Part shown: positions 11,769 through 23,925 of the stretch, piece after piece
Numbering within the stretch: the stretch's first letter is position 1
Layout of the letters: each line of letters starts with the position of its first letter
NCBI GenBank assembly: GCA_028829895.1
Contig: CM054182.1
Coordinates: forward strand, 34,790,879-34,854,878
DNA from: Sinotaia quadrata
Taxonomy: Eukaryota > Mollusca > Gastropoda > Architaenioglossa > Viviparidae
Length of the DNA stretch: 64,000 bases
Direction of reading: 5' to 3'
Position numbers and translations under genes: made by a program
The notes under the pieces: generated by a model
What the model saw: only the letters and a program-made list of their open reading frames with translations
Databases searched by the model: none
What the model was told of the DNA's origin: nothing

Positions 11769-12984
11769 ACGCCTCATTTTCATTCCGCCCCAAAGTAACA
11801 TCTCGCTCATGAGAGTTCTTGCTAGCTGTATTCTCATTAGGAAAAGTTGTCTTGAAGAGACGATTAATCAGCCAGCTATTTTTATTTAAAAATAACAAGG
11901 AACTATGTCAAAAGGTCAAAGCTAATCAAAGCATCGTTACTAGGAAATTACTGCAATGGGGTAATTAACCGCTCGAAGTGTCGTTAAAAAGCTTGTGAAG
12001 ATGTCATTAAGCAGTGAAAATGTCTTTGAAAGAAGACGGTGTAACTTGACATCATCTTGTCAAAACACCATTCAAACAACAACAAATGAGTTGTGAATAG
12101 GTCATCAACAAGGGGTCAAATCCCCACCGGCTATATAATGTCACGCAGCAGTAAACAACCTGTACCGTTACTAATTAAGAGCGGACACACAGATAACATG
12201 GTCATCCATGAGAGAATCTCAGACATAAGGCGACTCTGCCTTAAGGATCTCGGCAGAGATATTCAAATTCCAAATACCTGCACATTTCTCTCCTATATCG
12301 CCATATTACGCACACAGAAACCTGCAAGTAATTAATCTTCATAACGCCGTACCAACACTGCATCTTGTTGAAATCTAAATTCCCATTTCTTTTTTCTTTT
12401 TTTCTTCCTTCCTTCCTTCCTTTCTTCCGCAGTCATCATTTATTCCATTTCTCCAGAAAGTGCTAAGGTTACAATCAGTTTTATGTGCGCTGTCTGAAAT
12501 AAAACACGCAAGAGGTATGCGTAACGGTAGACTACTCTGATGTAAAAGTACTCTTTAAAATGTAGAGTTATCTCTTCAAAGGCATTCAAAAGAAAAAGGA
12601 AATGACGCGAGCATGATAATAATTACAAAAGCATACTGATACAGAGAAAGACAACAATATCGCTTAGAAAGCCGTCTGCAACGCGTAATAATTGTTGGAG
12701 AAATGGTTGACGATCGTCGTTATTACGAACATCTAGTTCTCAAAGCCTTTGTGCAGCAAGGCAAATGTCGGCAGTCAGGTCGGGCTCAATATTGTCCTGA
12801 TTCCTGGACTAAACCTAGTCTAGAATTAAAAATCAATATTCCTTTTTAACACTAAAGGTCTTATTTATATTAATATAATTTTAATTTCGTGTTATTGCCT
12901 TAAACAAAAACACAAAGCATGATTTTGCCGAGGCACACCCAAGAAATAGAGGAGAAAAACACCCTCCGCCTGCTGCCCCCACTC
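11769..12984. other. Unique stretch of 1.2 kb
   Basis: No gene recognised. An 80-codon frame at 12093-12335 is coding-like in composition but has no motif and no splice context that convinces me. A CTTCCTTCC pyrimidine tract lies at about 12,390-12,428. Confidence 0.4.
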
Positions 12985-13565
12985 CATCTCGTGCACAGTA
13001 AACATGGTCCCTCCATCTCGTGCACAGTAAACATGGTCCCTCCATCTCATGCACAGTAAACATGGTCCCTCCATCTAATGCACAGTAAACATGGTCCCTC
13101 CTTCTCATGCACAGTAAACATGGTCCCTCCATCTAATGCACAGTAAACATGGTCCCTCCTCATGCACAGTAAACATGGTTCCTCCATCTCATGCACAGTA
13201 AACATGGTCCCTCCATCTCATGCACAGTAAACATGGTCCCTCCATCTCGCGTACACTAAAACCTAGGTTCTTCATCTCGTGCACGTAAACATAGGGTCTC
13301 CGTCTCGTGTACACTAAAACCTAGGTTCTTCATCTCGTGCACGTAAACATAGGGTCTCCGTCTCGTGTACACTAAAACCTAGGTTCTTCATCTCGTGCAC
13401 AGTAAAAACAGGGTCTCCGTCTCGTGCACAGTAAAACTAAGGCTCACCATCTCATGCAAAGTAAACCTAGAGTCTCCATCTCATGCACGGTAAACACAGG
13501 ATCTCCATCTCAAGTACAGTAAGCACAGGGTCTCCATCTCATGCAGAGTAATCGTAAGGTCTCCG
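12985..13565. repeat. Minisatellite, 29-bp unit, about 20 copies, dimerised in part
   Basis: The left part is uniform (CTCATGCACAGTAAACATGG plus TCCCTCCAT). In the centre (about 13,240-13,400) two variants alternate, making a 58-bp dimer repeated about three times. The right part is diverged, so age increases to the right. Confidence 0.96.
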
Positions 13566-13790
13566 TCATTATGTTCTCCGACTGACTGTGAAACACGTGC
13601 CAGCAACAATCGCCACAGGTTATGTGTTATTGACTATAATTATTTCTCTGAAACTCTACACTCTTTTCAGTGATGATATCCATGAACTTGATTATATATT
13701 TATGATTAATTTAGTGCTTATATCTAGGCTAGGATAAATTGAACAATTTTCCAGCATTAAATGAACATTGTTTTGAAGTGATGTAAATGT

Positions 13791-14112
13791 CAATTCTCTT
13801 TTAATGATATTCACTGGATGTATATTTGATTGTTGATTTAATAAATTTATTGACCTTCTTACACATATTGATAACCATATGCCGCAAATACAAGAGGTGG
13901 AGGGGGCCCGCTAAATATAGATTAAAGACGGATTTGTCTTAAGTAAGAAGTTTTCCACCTATGGAAATATTGTGTGACGGTAAATGTTTGTCTTTAATGT
14001 TGTCGAAGAGAGAAAACGTTTACTGCGCCCGCATATCCGCCAAGTGAGAGAGACGAGTGGTGTCTTCTGGAGAATTATTAATAACATAAATTAAGATATG
14101 CATCACTTGTAA
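13791..14112 (+). mobile_element. Fragment of LTR-like dispersed repeat (3' part)
   Basis: About 320 bp align with 52,060-52,385 in the same orientation. Shared stretches include GTGGTGTCTTCTGGAGAATT and the following TATTAATAACATAAATTAAG, an AATAAA, and TCCACCTAYGGAAATATTGT. Several indels separate the copies. Only the 3' third of the element is present, and the right edge is cut by a 40-bp minisatellite. No coding capacity. Confidence 0.85.
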
Positions 14113-14300
14113 TTATAATAGTAGTTCCAGAGTTTCTGTTTCACATAGCACACTTTACTAGTAGTTCCAGAGTTTCTGTTTCACATAGCACACTTTACTA
14201 GTAGTTCCAGAGTTTCTGTTTCACATAGCACACGTTACTAGTAGTTCCAGAGTTTCTGTTTCACATAGCACACTTCACTAGTAGTTCCAAAGCTCACGTT
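14113..14300. repeat. Minisatellite, 40-bp unit, about 4.5 copies
   Basis: GTAGTTCCAGAGTTTCTGTT recurs at 14,121, 14,161, 14,201 and 14,241. The last copy is diverged. Confidence 0.95.
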
Positions 14301-14574
14301 GGACACGGCACACTTCAAAAGTGAATCCAAAGTCGTGTTTGAAAAATAAAGTACATGCGAAAACTATGTATCAAATATACAAATATTCTATTGTTTTGAT
14401 AATTCCTTTACTAAAAAAAGCTTTCACTATGGGTAAAAATATGGTTAGTTTCATTCATCCGTCTTTCTAAATACATTTCAAAATTAATTTCCGTCATTAG
14501 ACGAATAACAAACGGAATTCATTCTTTCCTTTACATGTTAGTAAAAGTTATTTTACCTCTGTGAATCTGATAAA

Positions 14575-14750
14575 AATACTAAACCAAGGATTTTATCATA
14601 TCCCAGAAAATATTTCTAACAAATTTAGCTGTTACAAAAACAACGCAAAATTAATCCCATACTTCAAGGATTTTATCATATCCCAGAAAATATTTCTAAC
14701 AAATTTAGCTGTTACAAAAACAAGGCAAAATTTATCCCATACTTCAGGCC
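14575..14750. repeat. 80-bp direct duplication, 2 copies
   Basis: AAGGATTTTATCATATCCCA begins near 14,587 and 14,667. The copies are almost identical over 80 bp. Confidence 0.92.
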
Positions 14751-14876
14751 AAAAAATTCGTGTAACACTTTGAAAAAACAAAAAAAGCACTAAAGACACA
14801 GATTTGCTCTCTTTCTCCACTACGAATTCTAGATTCGCCATTACAAACTCTATTAATCCACAAGACATCCAAGTTA

Positions 14877-15110
14877 CCCCTTAATTAATTACTGAATGAC
14901 TTCGCCTTTGTTCACAAGTATTTCGAAGTAACTCTTAATTAATTACTAAACAACTTCGCTTCTGTTCACACAGTACTTCCAAGTATCTCTTAATTAATTA
15001 CTAAATAAATTCTAAATTTGTTCACACAGCACTTATAACTCCATAATTAATTACTGAATGACTTCGCCTTTGTTCGCACAATAATTAATTACTAAATGAC
15101 TTCGCCTTTG
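14877..15110. repeat. Minisatellite, about 57-60-bp unit, 4 copies
   Basis: Each unit contains CTTAATTAATTACT, ACTTCGCCTTTGTTCACA and a variable ACTTCGAAGTA segment. Confidence 0.88.
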
Positions 15111-15382
15111 TGTCTGTTTGTGTGTGTGTCTGTGTGTTTGTGTGTGTTTGTGTGTGTCTGTGTGTGTTTGTGTGTGTATGTGTGTCTGTGTGTGTGTGTC
15201 TCTGTGTGTTTGTGTGTGTTTGTATGTATATGCGTGTGTTTGTGTGTGTAAGTGTGTGTTTGTGTGTGTATATTTGTGTATGTGTGTGTTTGTGTGTGTA
15301 TGTGAGTGTGTGTCTGCGTGTGTCTGTGTGTTTGTATGTATATGCGTGTGTAAGTGTGAGTTTGTGTGTGTTTGTGTGTGTA

Positions 15383-15428
<46 letters not shown>

Positions 15429-15501
15429 TGTGTGTAAGTGTGTGTTTGTGTGTGTATATTTGTGTATGTGTGTGTTTGTGTGTGTATGTGAGTGTGTGTG
15501 T

Positions 15502-15556
<55 letters not shown>

Positions 15557-15571
15557 TGTGTTTGTATGTGA

Positions 15572-15602
<31 letters not shown>

Positions 15603-15644
15603 TGTTTGTGTGTGTATGTGTGTGTGTGTGTGTCTGTGTGTGTA

Positions 15645-15700
<56 letters not shown>

Positions 15701-15712
15701 TGTGTGTGTGTG
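15111..15712. repeat. 600-bp TG-rich array with internal long duplications
   Basis: Mostly GT dinucleotides with scattered interruptions (TTTGTG, TATGTG, GAGTG, TCTG). A 65-bp block starting at 15,249 recurs identically at 15,435, so a unit of about 186 bp has been duplicated inside the simple repeat. Open frames in several phases are pure repeat artefacts. Confidence 0.98.
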
Positions 15713-15752
15713 CCCATTGACATCTATTGGTCTGTCAAACGTTGCGCTTCAG

Positions 15753-15960
15753 GTTTTTACTCAATGTTGTTTTGTAATTTATAATTCATGGCTGTTTTTA
15801 CTCAATGTTGTTTTGTAATTTATAATTCATGGCTGTTTTTACTCAATGTTGTTTTGTAATTTATAATTCATGGCTGCTTTTACTCAATGTTGTTTTGTAA
15901 TTTATAATTCATGGCTGTTTTTATTCAATATTGTTTTGTGGTTTATAATCCATGGCTTCA
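15753..15960. repeat. Minisatellite, 41-bp unit, 5 copies
   Basis: GTTTTTACTCAATGTTGTTT followed by TGTAATTTATAATTCATGGC, nearly perfect until the last copy. Confidence 0.96.
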
Positions 15961-16240
15961 GGCTTTTACCGTAAGCTCACTGTATACTCATCAGAATTAT
16001 TAGGCAATCGGGTAGGGGATGGTGGTGTAGGCATGAGTAAAATAGCACGTTGAGGCTCTCAGAATGATTAACAATTTTGTCGTACTTCCGGTCATTTTTC
16101 CGGTCATTTAATCCATAGCATACCTTCACACAGTATAAACTACAGTATAAGGTTCACACAGATTCAAACATATTTTAATAATTAAGATTTAATTGGCCAA
16201 AGACAAAATTACCAACCCTTCCCAGTTCCCAGCATCTTGC

Positions 16241-16567
16241 ACCCTTGTGCAAAGGTTTGAGAGCCCGTAATACAGACCGGTAGTTAGGTCTACGATCTCT
16301 CCAAAGGGTTGAGAGCCCGTAAAACTGACCGGAAGTTAGGTCTACAATCTCTCCAAAGGATTGAGAGCCCGTAAAACAGGCCTGTAGTTAGGTCTACGAT
16401 TTCTCCAAAGGATTGAGAGCCCGTAAAACAGGCCTGTAGTTAGGTCTACGATTTCTCCAAAGGATTGAGAGCCCGTAAAACAGGCCTGTAGTTAGGTCTA
16501 CAATCTCTCCAAAGGTTTGAGAGCCCGTAAAACAGGCCTGTAGTTAGGTCCACGATCTCTCCAATGA
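16241..16567. repeat. Minisatellite, 52-bp unit, about 6 copies
   Basis: CTCCAAAGGATTGAGAGCCC starts recur 52 bp apart (16,299, 16,351 and on), each followed by TAGTTAGGTCTACGATCTCT. Confidence 0.95.
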
Positions 16568-17335
16568 CGATAAATTGTTCTGCCAACGTTGCATGAAGTA
16601 TATTATTATGTAGTTATGACCTGCACCGTAGCAACACTGTGGGGTCCCAGCACTGGGTACCTCTTTTGTGTTTTCAAAAATAGAAATCTTCGTGGGGAAA
16701 TGTGGGTGTGCCTATTCATCTCTTTTTTTGAAAGCCCTGAATCGCTTAGGGGTGGTCTTAATTAAAGTTGTTTGTAACCAATTTGTGTTTTCCACTTCAC
16801 AGAAAGCAGACATCGGACTGGCTTACTGGTCAGGAAAACGAGGCCTTTATTTATTTCGAACATAACTTTATGAAGTCATGAAAATATTACACTGACAGAC
16901 AGACAGATCGACAGACAGATACGTTGTGGATCGCGCGCGCGTGTTTATAAAAAAAAAAGTAAGAATATATATACACACGTGTGTGTTTTTTGAATGTGGG
17001 AATTTGGGGGGTGTGTATGCGTGTGTATATGTGTGGAACTGTAATCCTCTCGTGTGCTGTTATTTAGATACTCTCCTAATTAGTTTTAACAGTATCCATA
17101 AATATATGATTATTATTTTAATTTAGCTATCAATACACTTCTATCACACCACTCGACATGTTCTAATGAAATCTAGCCGCAATTAACAGAGAACTTATCT
17201 ATCTATAAATTTCCCACAATTCCAAATAAAACTATCACCACTTTCGCTTAGGCGGAAGATACAAAGTCTCCAAGCCAGGCATTTTTAAACTGAAAGTACA
17301 ATTCACACTCCCCGGCTCCGGCTGTTCAGCGATCG
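16568..17335. other. Unique stretch of 0.77 kb
   Basis: No gene supported. A CAGACAGATCGACAGACAGA tract is at about 16,895 and a TG-rich patch at 16,975-17,030. Confidence 0.4.
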
Positions 17336-17339
17336 TGTC

Positions 17340-17708
17340 TCACGTAAATGTTGTGGTTGGTTACATGTTGTATTTAATGAAAAGTTATGATTAGTACCTG
17401 TTGTGATTAGTTACATGTTTTTTGGCCATTTAGTTACATGTTGTGTTTAGTAAAAAGTTGTGATTAGCTACATGTTGTGATTCGTTGCATGTTGTGATTA
17501 AATAAGTGTTGTGATTAGTTGCATGTTGTGATTAAATAAGTGTTGTGATTCGTTGCATGTTGTGATTAAATAAGTGTTGTGATTCGTTGCATGTTGTGAT
17601 TAAATAAGTGTTGTGATTCGTTGCATGTTGTGATTAAATAAGTGTTGTGATTCGTTGCATGTTGTGATTAAATAAGTGTTGTGATTCGTTGCATGTTATA
17701 TTTAGTCA
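17340..17708. repeat. Minisatellite, 34-bp unit, about 9 copies
   Basis: TGTTGTGATTCGTTGCATGT plus TGTGATTAAATAAG. Left copies are diverged and the five right-hand copies are identical. Confidence 0.95.
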
Positions 17709-17808
17709 TGTGCGATCTCCCATTTGTTTTAACCCGAAGAACTTGTCAGAAAACAGAAATTTATTTTTCGAAACACTTCATGAATAGATGTCAATGTTAC
17801 AGGTAATA

Positions 17809-17868
17809 ATGATGATGATAATGGTGATGGTGGTGGTGATGATGATGATGATAATGATGACAGAAAAA
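17809..17868. repeat. GAT/GGT trinucleotide repeat
   Basis: Impure GATGATGATAATGGTGATGG-type repeat. Confidence 0.92.
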
Positions 17869-18045
17869 TAATGATTGTGCTGCTGTTGAGAATGGCTTAA
17901 AACGTTAAATGAAATTTGCCCTGAAAAAAAAGCCGAAATAATGAGCACCTCATAAATAATTTATAATATACCTAGTCATAACTTATTAGATGTTTTATAT
18001 TTAGATAATTTAGCTACATACACTCACCTTTAAAATCAACAACAA

Positions 18046-18200
18046 TGTTCTAGACTGCTGACAATGTTCTAGACAGCTGACAATGTTCTAGACTGCTGAC
18101 AATGTTCCAGACTGCTGACACTGTTCTAGACTGCTGACAATGTTCCAGACTGCTGACAATGTTCTAGACTGCTGACAATGTTCTAGACTGCTGACAATGG
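18046..18200. repeat. Minisatellite, 19-bp unit, about 8 copies
   Basis: GACTGCTGACAATGTTCTA in tandem with single-base variants (TTCCAGAC, CACTGTTC). Confidence 0.97.
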
Positions 18201-18815
18201 GGTCACTGAGAATAGCAAGGTATGTAAGCTTGGTTTGTTGTTCAGTGACATTCAATTTGATCCATAGATATCTGAGCTACGTTTACTGCTAACTGTAATT
18301 AGGTGACCATAGATGTAGTAGGTCTGTTGTTCAGTGGTATTTAGACCAGTCAGCTATGCTCATTTAGTTGCTCATTCATATTAGGACTGATTAGCTGAGC
18401 TCGATCATTTGTTCAGTAGACTCATTCGCTGAGCTTCGAGTTCAATTATATTTATCGACTTAGAATGAGACGTTCCATTAACTTTCTCTGGATCTTCCCA
18501 GAATCCAAATCGTGAGGACATGCGCTCTGTTTGTAAACTGAGCGATCCGTTAAATTCAACCATTCAGTGTGTTCACTGGAGCTTTGGCGGTGTTCACATG
18601 ATGTCGCGGAGCAGTCATCCGTGTCGACCAACCGTGCATGCAAGTCAGAAGCGCAAGGAAAGAAACACCCTCAGTGCAAACTGTCTGCTTATCCAATTAT
18701 AGGTCAAAAATTTAACAGTGTGAGAGTTCTTGCCCTTTGAGGAAGTTCCGCCCTGATTTTTCTCTTGCCTTCTCATGTCCTAATGAGTTTCACAAGTATA
18801 GGTTCGCATTAGTGG
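18201..18815. other. Unique stretch of 0.6 kb with loose repeats
   Basis: Phrases such as GTTGTTCAGTG recur loosely at 18,236, 18,321 and 18,405, possibly a decayed tandem array. No gene. Confidence 0.35.
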
Positions 18816-18962
18816 TGCGTTGGTATAATAAATGTGGGTTGGCTTTGTTATGAATGTTGAGATTGGTAATGATAAATGTGGGCCGGCTTTGTTATGAATG
18901 TTGAGATTGGTAATGATAAATGTGGGTTGGCTTTGTTATGAATGTTGAGGTTGGTAATGATA
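18816..18962. repeat. Minisatellite, 44-bp unit, 3 copies
   Basis: GGCTTTGTTATGAATGTTGA starts at 18,841, 18,885 and 18,929. Confidence 0.94.
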
Positions 18963-19584
18963 ATATACATGTAGTCCAACAACATGTTAACTGAAAGAAA
19001 TTTAAAGCTAAACCCATAAACATAAGAATATATATGGACCGAAATTAACCTAAATCATTTAGGTTAATTAGTAACTCTGTGTTTTTTTTATTCTCTGAAC
19101 AATTTTCTTTGAATTGATTGAAACTTCGAAATTTTTTTTGTCACAGTAAACCCTTAGTCGAAATGGAAATTGATCTTCTCTTGGTACCTATGGTGGAATA
19201 TTTTAACTCTATTACAGTTACAGTATAAATAAGATTTTCATGTAATTGTTGTAGGAAAAAAGGTTTCTGTTTTAGGCAAAAGTTTACAAGCAAAATTATT
19301 GTTCATGTTTTCAAACAATTTACGGTTAGAAAACAAATAATTTCCGTTGTACAGAAATGTCAGCATTTAATTTTGAATAGATCTGTGTCAGGTCTGCTCT
19401 AGATAATTGTTACTTGCTAATTAAGTCCATTATATGACAGGGATTATGTGTTTCTATATAGAATATATGTTCATTCTTGGTATCAGCGGATTTATTTAAC
19501 ATAGGACAAAACTGCAGAATAAAAAATCACTTTGATTCAAGGTTACGGAAAGTAAATGAAAACTAACAACAACAACAGCATTTG

Positions 19585-19586
<2 letters not shown>
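18963..19586. other. Unique AT-rich stretch
   Basis: No recognised feature. Confidence 0.4.
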
Positions 19587-19623
<37 letters not shown>

Positions 19624-19668
19624 CCGTCCGTCCGTCCGTCTGTCTGTCTAGCTAGCTAGCTAGATAGC
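19587..19668. repeat. Compound microsatellite: (TC)n, (GTCC)n, (GTCT)n, (AGCT)n
   Basis: Four simple repeats adjoin each other, each plausibly arising from its neighbour by point change. Confidence 0.96.
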
Positions 19669-21505
19669 TATTCTACATAGGAAATTGGAAGGCGAAACTA
19701 CCTATCTGACCCCTTCCCCGAAATCCGCCGCCTCTGCAGAGTCCATGAAGGGAGGCAAGTCTCCACAGAGCAATCCAGGACTGAAAACGTCAAACCACAC
19801 AAGCCACCACACAAGCTATGGGGCGGAAAAACGTTAACATAATCACCACCAGCACAGTCTTCATTGTTATTCGTCTCTTGGCTACGTCATCACGTCATCA
19901 CGTGAGAAGATAAGCTCACTTGTTTGGACCGGTAATCGGTTTCATTTGTAATGGGAGAGTTGCAGGATTGACGCGATCAGTACTAATATAGTATCTCGTT
20001 TTGTCTGAGCGACATTGGGTGGGTTCACGGCTAGAGTGGAACCGTTTCACAATTCATAACGAGGTATTCTCCGATGCCAGAGTAACTATTCATAATAAAT
20101 ATTTAATAAAATTCTCTCTCACTCAGTCGTCATTGACCGTTATAACTGGTAGAAAGTAAAGTAATAATTTATTGCTTTTAAGTGAATTAGTACGAGAAAT
20201 AACTTTTCTCAATTACACTTTCCTGTTTTTTAGTTTTATTAAAAGATTGTTGAACCAATTCTGTTGTCTCAAGGTAAGTTAATAAATTTATAGACAAATA
20301 ATAAACAATATATTAGAAAATAAAATTTAATAAAACAACAAACACTATTCCCCATTACTAGCGACATAGAGTTTATTTATTTTACTGTTTTAAAAAAAAA
20401 GAAGAAAACTTAGACCACTTCATATTTTATATAACTTCAAGCTTATAGTCAATCTGACTTTTGAATCCGCATGTCACGTGTGCTAGAGAACACGTCACGA
20501 GCGTTGCTGTAAAGATGACTGACTTGTGAAATCAACATTGTTTGTGAAAGAAGTATGTCGTGCGGGACCACGTCATCGGTTGACGTATTATACGGAAAAA
20601 GTCAGCGTAATTATTAAGTCACTTCAAACACTTCAAATTGACCTAGATATTATGTGCACATCAAAACATTTCTTAGTACGCATGCGCTTGAGTCGCAGCA
20701 TAAGCCGAGCAAGTGGTTAATAATCAGGACCAAGGTCAAACACACCCTTACCCTCGTTTCTTTGATCCACAGTTAATGTTAGATCAGCCAGAGACGATGT
20801 GTACATCTGAGCAGTAAACATCAACAAAAGTGTGACATTTCTCTTTATTTGCACCGCCTTTGGGTGAGGATAGAGCTTTTTAGCGGTGTGTGACCCCGCC
20901 CATGTAAACACCTTTACATTGGTAAGCCTAAATCATCTCCCTGGATTACGTCATCAGACTTTACGCGCGATCTGAACAGGGCATCTCAGTTGATTTTCTT
21001 TCTTGCATTTGCCGACAAGGATATCTCTAGATCTGAGGTCAGAGTTTGCATTGACCTTTTGTCTGTACTTTCGCTTGGGCGCGTGGCAGTGATATCATCT
21101 CCTGTAGCTGTGAGGGTGAGTGAGTGGGGACTGTGGGGAAAGCTGTTTAGATTCAATTACTGTTTGTTTGGTTTTTGTCTGCTCTCTACCATGACTTTCT
21201 GGTGACAACTTAGTAATGCTTGCAGAGAATTTTTGTTGTTATTGTGGCGATACAAAATGAAGTGATATTTTCCCTCTCTCTTCAATTTCTGATTTAAAAT
21301 GCTTATGCAGTACCATAAAAATTCAGAATGGAGTTCGGTGGGTGGGAGTGGACAGGACGCCATTTTTAGTCAACGTAAAGTGCATCTCATGCGAAGTTTG
21401 CTTGGTGTCGTGTGCAGCGAGATTTTAAGTGCGAGATTTGTGAAAGAATGAGAATGTGTGTGTGTTTTGCTGTGTTTAAACTTCAAGTAGATTTAATTTA
21501 AAATA

Positions 21506-21508
<3 letters not shown>
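19669..21508. other. Longest repeat-free stretch (1.84 kb), possible regulatory or exon-bearing region
   Basis: This stretch lacks tandem repeats and has more CpG than its surroundings by eye. ACGTCATCACGTCATCACGT at about 19,885-19,904 holds two ACGTCA half sites next to CACGTG. A strong splice-donor-like CAAG|GTAAGT lies at about 20,271-20,277. Other ACGTCA words sit near 20,571 and 20,948. No open frame here matches a family I know. It could be a non-coding first exon with promoter, an enhancer, or neither. Confidence 0.25.

Positions 21509-21566
<58 letters not shown>
21509..21566. repeat. (GT)n microsatellite
   Basis: Uninterrupted GT dinucleotide run of about 29 units. Confidence 0.98.
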
Positions 21567-21568
<2 letters not shown>

Positions 21569-21978
21569 TGTCCTCTACGAAATCAACAAAAGCAGATGTG
21601 AAACCCAGTCAAAGTTATCAGTCTTCCTTTCTGTCTGCCTGCTGTTTTCGTTTCTTAATTTTCGTTATTTTTCATTTACTTTTCCGTCTACAGATATACA
21701 TGAAATAGCTGGCGCATGTTAGTATGTTATTTATCTCTCGATCTATCTTTCTTTGGGAATATCTGTTTTTGTTGACACAAACCACATGTGTATGAGTATA
21801 TATCTATCTATTCACCTATCTCTGTATATTTGTTTGTCTCTGTCCATCTTCCTATATATTTCTGACTGTTTCAGGCAGATTAAATTAGATAGATAGTCAC
21901 ATATGCATAATTGCACAATCATACACATATGAACTTATACTTGTGCATACATTATATTCGATATATTTCTTACGTCTA
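21567..21978. other. Unique stretch
   Basis: Mixed sequence with scattered CTATCT and ATACACAT words; no gene. Confidence 0.4.
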
Positions 21979-22114
21979 TTTCCAGGTGAAGTATAAAATT
22001 ACTCTATCCCCTGAATCCAATGGGTCTGGTAAATGATGTCAACACATTTCCAGGTGAAGTATAAAATTACTCTATCCCCTGAATCCAATGGGTCTGGTAA
22101 ATGACGTCAACACA
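21979..22114. repeat. 68-bp direct duplication, 2 copies
   Basis: TTTCCAGGTGAAGTATAAAA starts at 21,979 and 22,047. The copies differ at one visible base, which turns GATGTCA into GACGTCA and so creates a perfect TGACGTCA in the second copy (22,102-22,109). Confidence 0.95.
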
Positions 22115-23030
22115 TTTTCAGCAAGAATGCATAATTCGTTGCTCGACTGCTGCCTCCAGATCTCTGAAATGTACGCCTGCCCAGTCCTAGGGACTCGTTC
22201 GAAGACATCAGAAGGTCCCAAAGCAACGTACTGTATGACTCGAAGAGAATCTACAAACCTCTAGATGACGTGTTTCAAGATACAATATTACACAGGAGCA
22301 AATTACAAATATGCAATTACGCAATAACAAGTACGCAAAGAATGTTTATACAAATTAATTAATTTAAATACGCTGGTTTATTTTTACGACGGAGGGTGTG
22401 AACACGGAATGAATGGGGAAGGTCAGTGTGGCGGAAGTGGAAGTAGAACGTAGGGCGTCAAGACCCGAAAATGTCAGTACTGGCAAGTGTATTCGATTAT
22501 TTTGTTGTTGTTGGTGGTGGTGGTAAGATTATAAGATAGCAGTAATGGAACTGAAAATAAGATAAATAAATCTTGAAATTTAGATTTGAGTTCAGTTAAG
22601 GTAAAGTGATGTGTGCTACACCACAGTGATACTCTGTGCCTATCTTATGTACCGAGTCCAAAGGCCGATAACTCTCTGACGAATGCGAGCCATGACGATC
22701 TTAACAGCGTACCTGAATTCTTCCGCTGATGTGATTGACGTCAGCTGTTGTCCGTAGTTTGGGTCGCCGCCAACTGTTTAGTCTGCTGCCTGCTGGAAAC
22801 CATTTACGTTTGTCTCGTGTGCTCATTCACTTACTGTAACGCTCTCTAGTAGATAAGAATGGCCATTAAAATATTAAAATAGCTCATGTGAGTAGGATTA
22901 GTGCAGAATGTTGTCATGTTCTTACTTTAATGTTTTTCTAACAGCTAAAATAAATACTAACACTATTAAAATAGTACACTTAAATAAGATTAGTGTTGAA
23001 TGTAGTCATTTATAGTTTCTACGCTATAAC
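22115..23030. other. Unique stretch of 0.9 kb
   Basis: No gene supported. A perfect TGACGTCA lies at 22,736-22,743 in a locally CpG-richer patch (about 22,660-22,830). Confidence 0.35.
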
Positions 23031-23119
23031 GACAACAAGAAAATGCTAGTCAAGTTACATACAACAAGAAAATGTTAGTCAAGTTACAGACAACAAGAAA
23101 ATGCTAGTCAAGTTACAGA
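23031..23119. repeat. Short tandem repeat, about 30-bp unit, 3 copies
   Basis: CAACAAGAAAATGCTAGTCA plus AGTTACA in tandem. Confidence 0.9.
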
Positions 23120-23179
23120 AATCGCTATAATATAAATGGATTGAAAACTGCAAGTTCAACAACGGCAATAGTACAGAAA

Positions 23180-23285
23180 TAAAAAGCAAGACAACCCACA
23201 AAACACCAGGAATAAAAAGCAAGACAACCACAAAACACCAGGAATAAAAAGCAAGACAACCACAAAAACACCAGGAATAAACATT
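23180..23285. repeat. Minisatellite, about 32-bp unit, 3 copies
   Basis: AATAAAAAGCAAGACAACCA plus CAAAACACCAGG in tandem. Confidence 0.92.
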
Positions 23286-23678
23286 TAAGATAAACTTTCA
23301 CTAATTTTAGCTTGCTAATATTTAACTAGTTATTTTACAGAAATTTTAATAATATTACAATTTCAAGAAGATAGTTTTTAAATGAATACAATTCATTGAC
23401 CTGTAAGTAACAAATTTTAATAGCAAACAAAATTAAACAAACAAAAATCTCTAGTGTAAGTAACAAACAAAAATAGCCACATGGACATAGACTGCTGAAA
23501 TAAAAGCAAACATAACAAATTCACTTGGAGTGTGGATTGCTGTATACAAACAAACATAATCAGTTTTTTTATGTACCAAAAGCTAACATAACAAACTCCC
23601 CTAGACCATAGATTCCTGTATTCAGGCAAACAGCCCAAAATCGCATATTTCTGTGTAAAAAGCAAACACAACCTCACA
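23286..23678. other. Unique AT-rich stretch
   Basis: An 86-codon minus-strand frame (23417-23677) has no recognisable family and no sign of selection; loose repeats of TAGCAAACA and AACATAAC run through it. Confidence 0.35.
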
Positions 23679-23680
23679 GT

Positions 23681-23925
23681 GCTGGATAAATAGCAAATGC
23701 GAGAGAACCCCTACAGTGTAGATTGCTGGATAAATAGCAAATGCGAGAGAACCCCTACAGTGTAGATTGCTGGATAAATAGCAAATGCGAGAGAACCCCT
23801 ACAGTGTAGATTGCTGGATAAACAGGGAAAAAATAACGCTAAAATACATTCATAAGGTTAGATTGCTGCATAAACAGGGAAAAAACAACGCTAAAATACA
23901 TTCATAAGTTTAGATTGCTGTATAA
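23681..23925. repeat. Minisatellite, 44-bp unit plus diverged relatives
   Basis: GCTGGATAAATAGCAAATGC recurs at 23,681, 23,725 and 23,769. From 23,812 a related longer unit (TAAACAGGGAAAAAA ... TACATTCATAAG) is present twice. Confidence 0.93.

Noticed and set aside
12090..12140. T-arm-like GGGGTCAAATCCCC
   Set aside because: Six-base loop and no accompanying D or anticodon arms.
15085..15818. Several frames of 89-212 codons rich in T/H or V/C
   Set aside because: Direct translation of the TG/CA simple repeat.
16668..16865. Possible receptor exon after an AG acceptor (frame containing KADIGLAYWSG)
   Set aside because: The similarity to ligand-gated receptor segments is too short, the frame ends at once, and no donor or neighbouring exon is seen.
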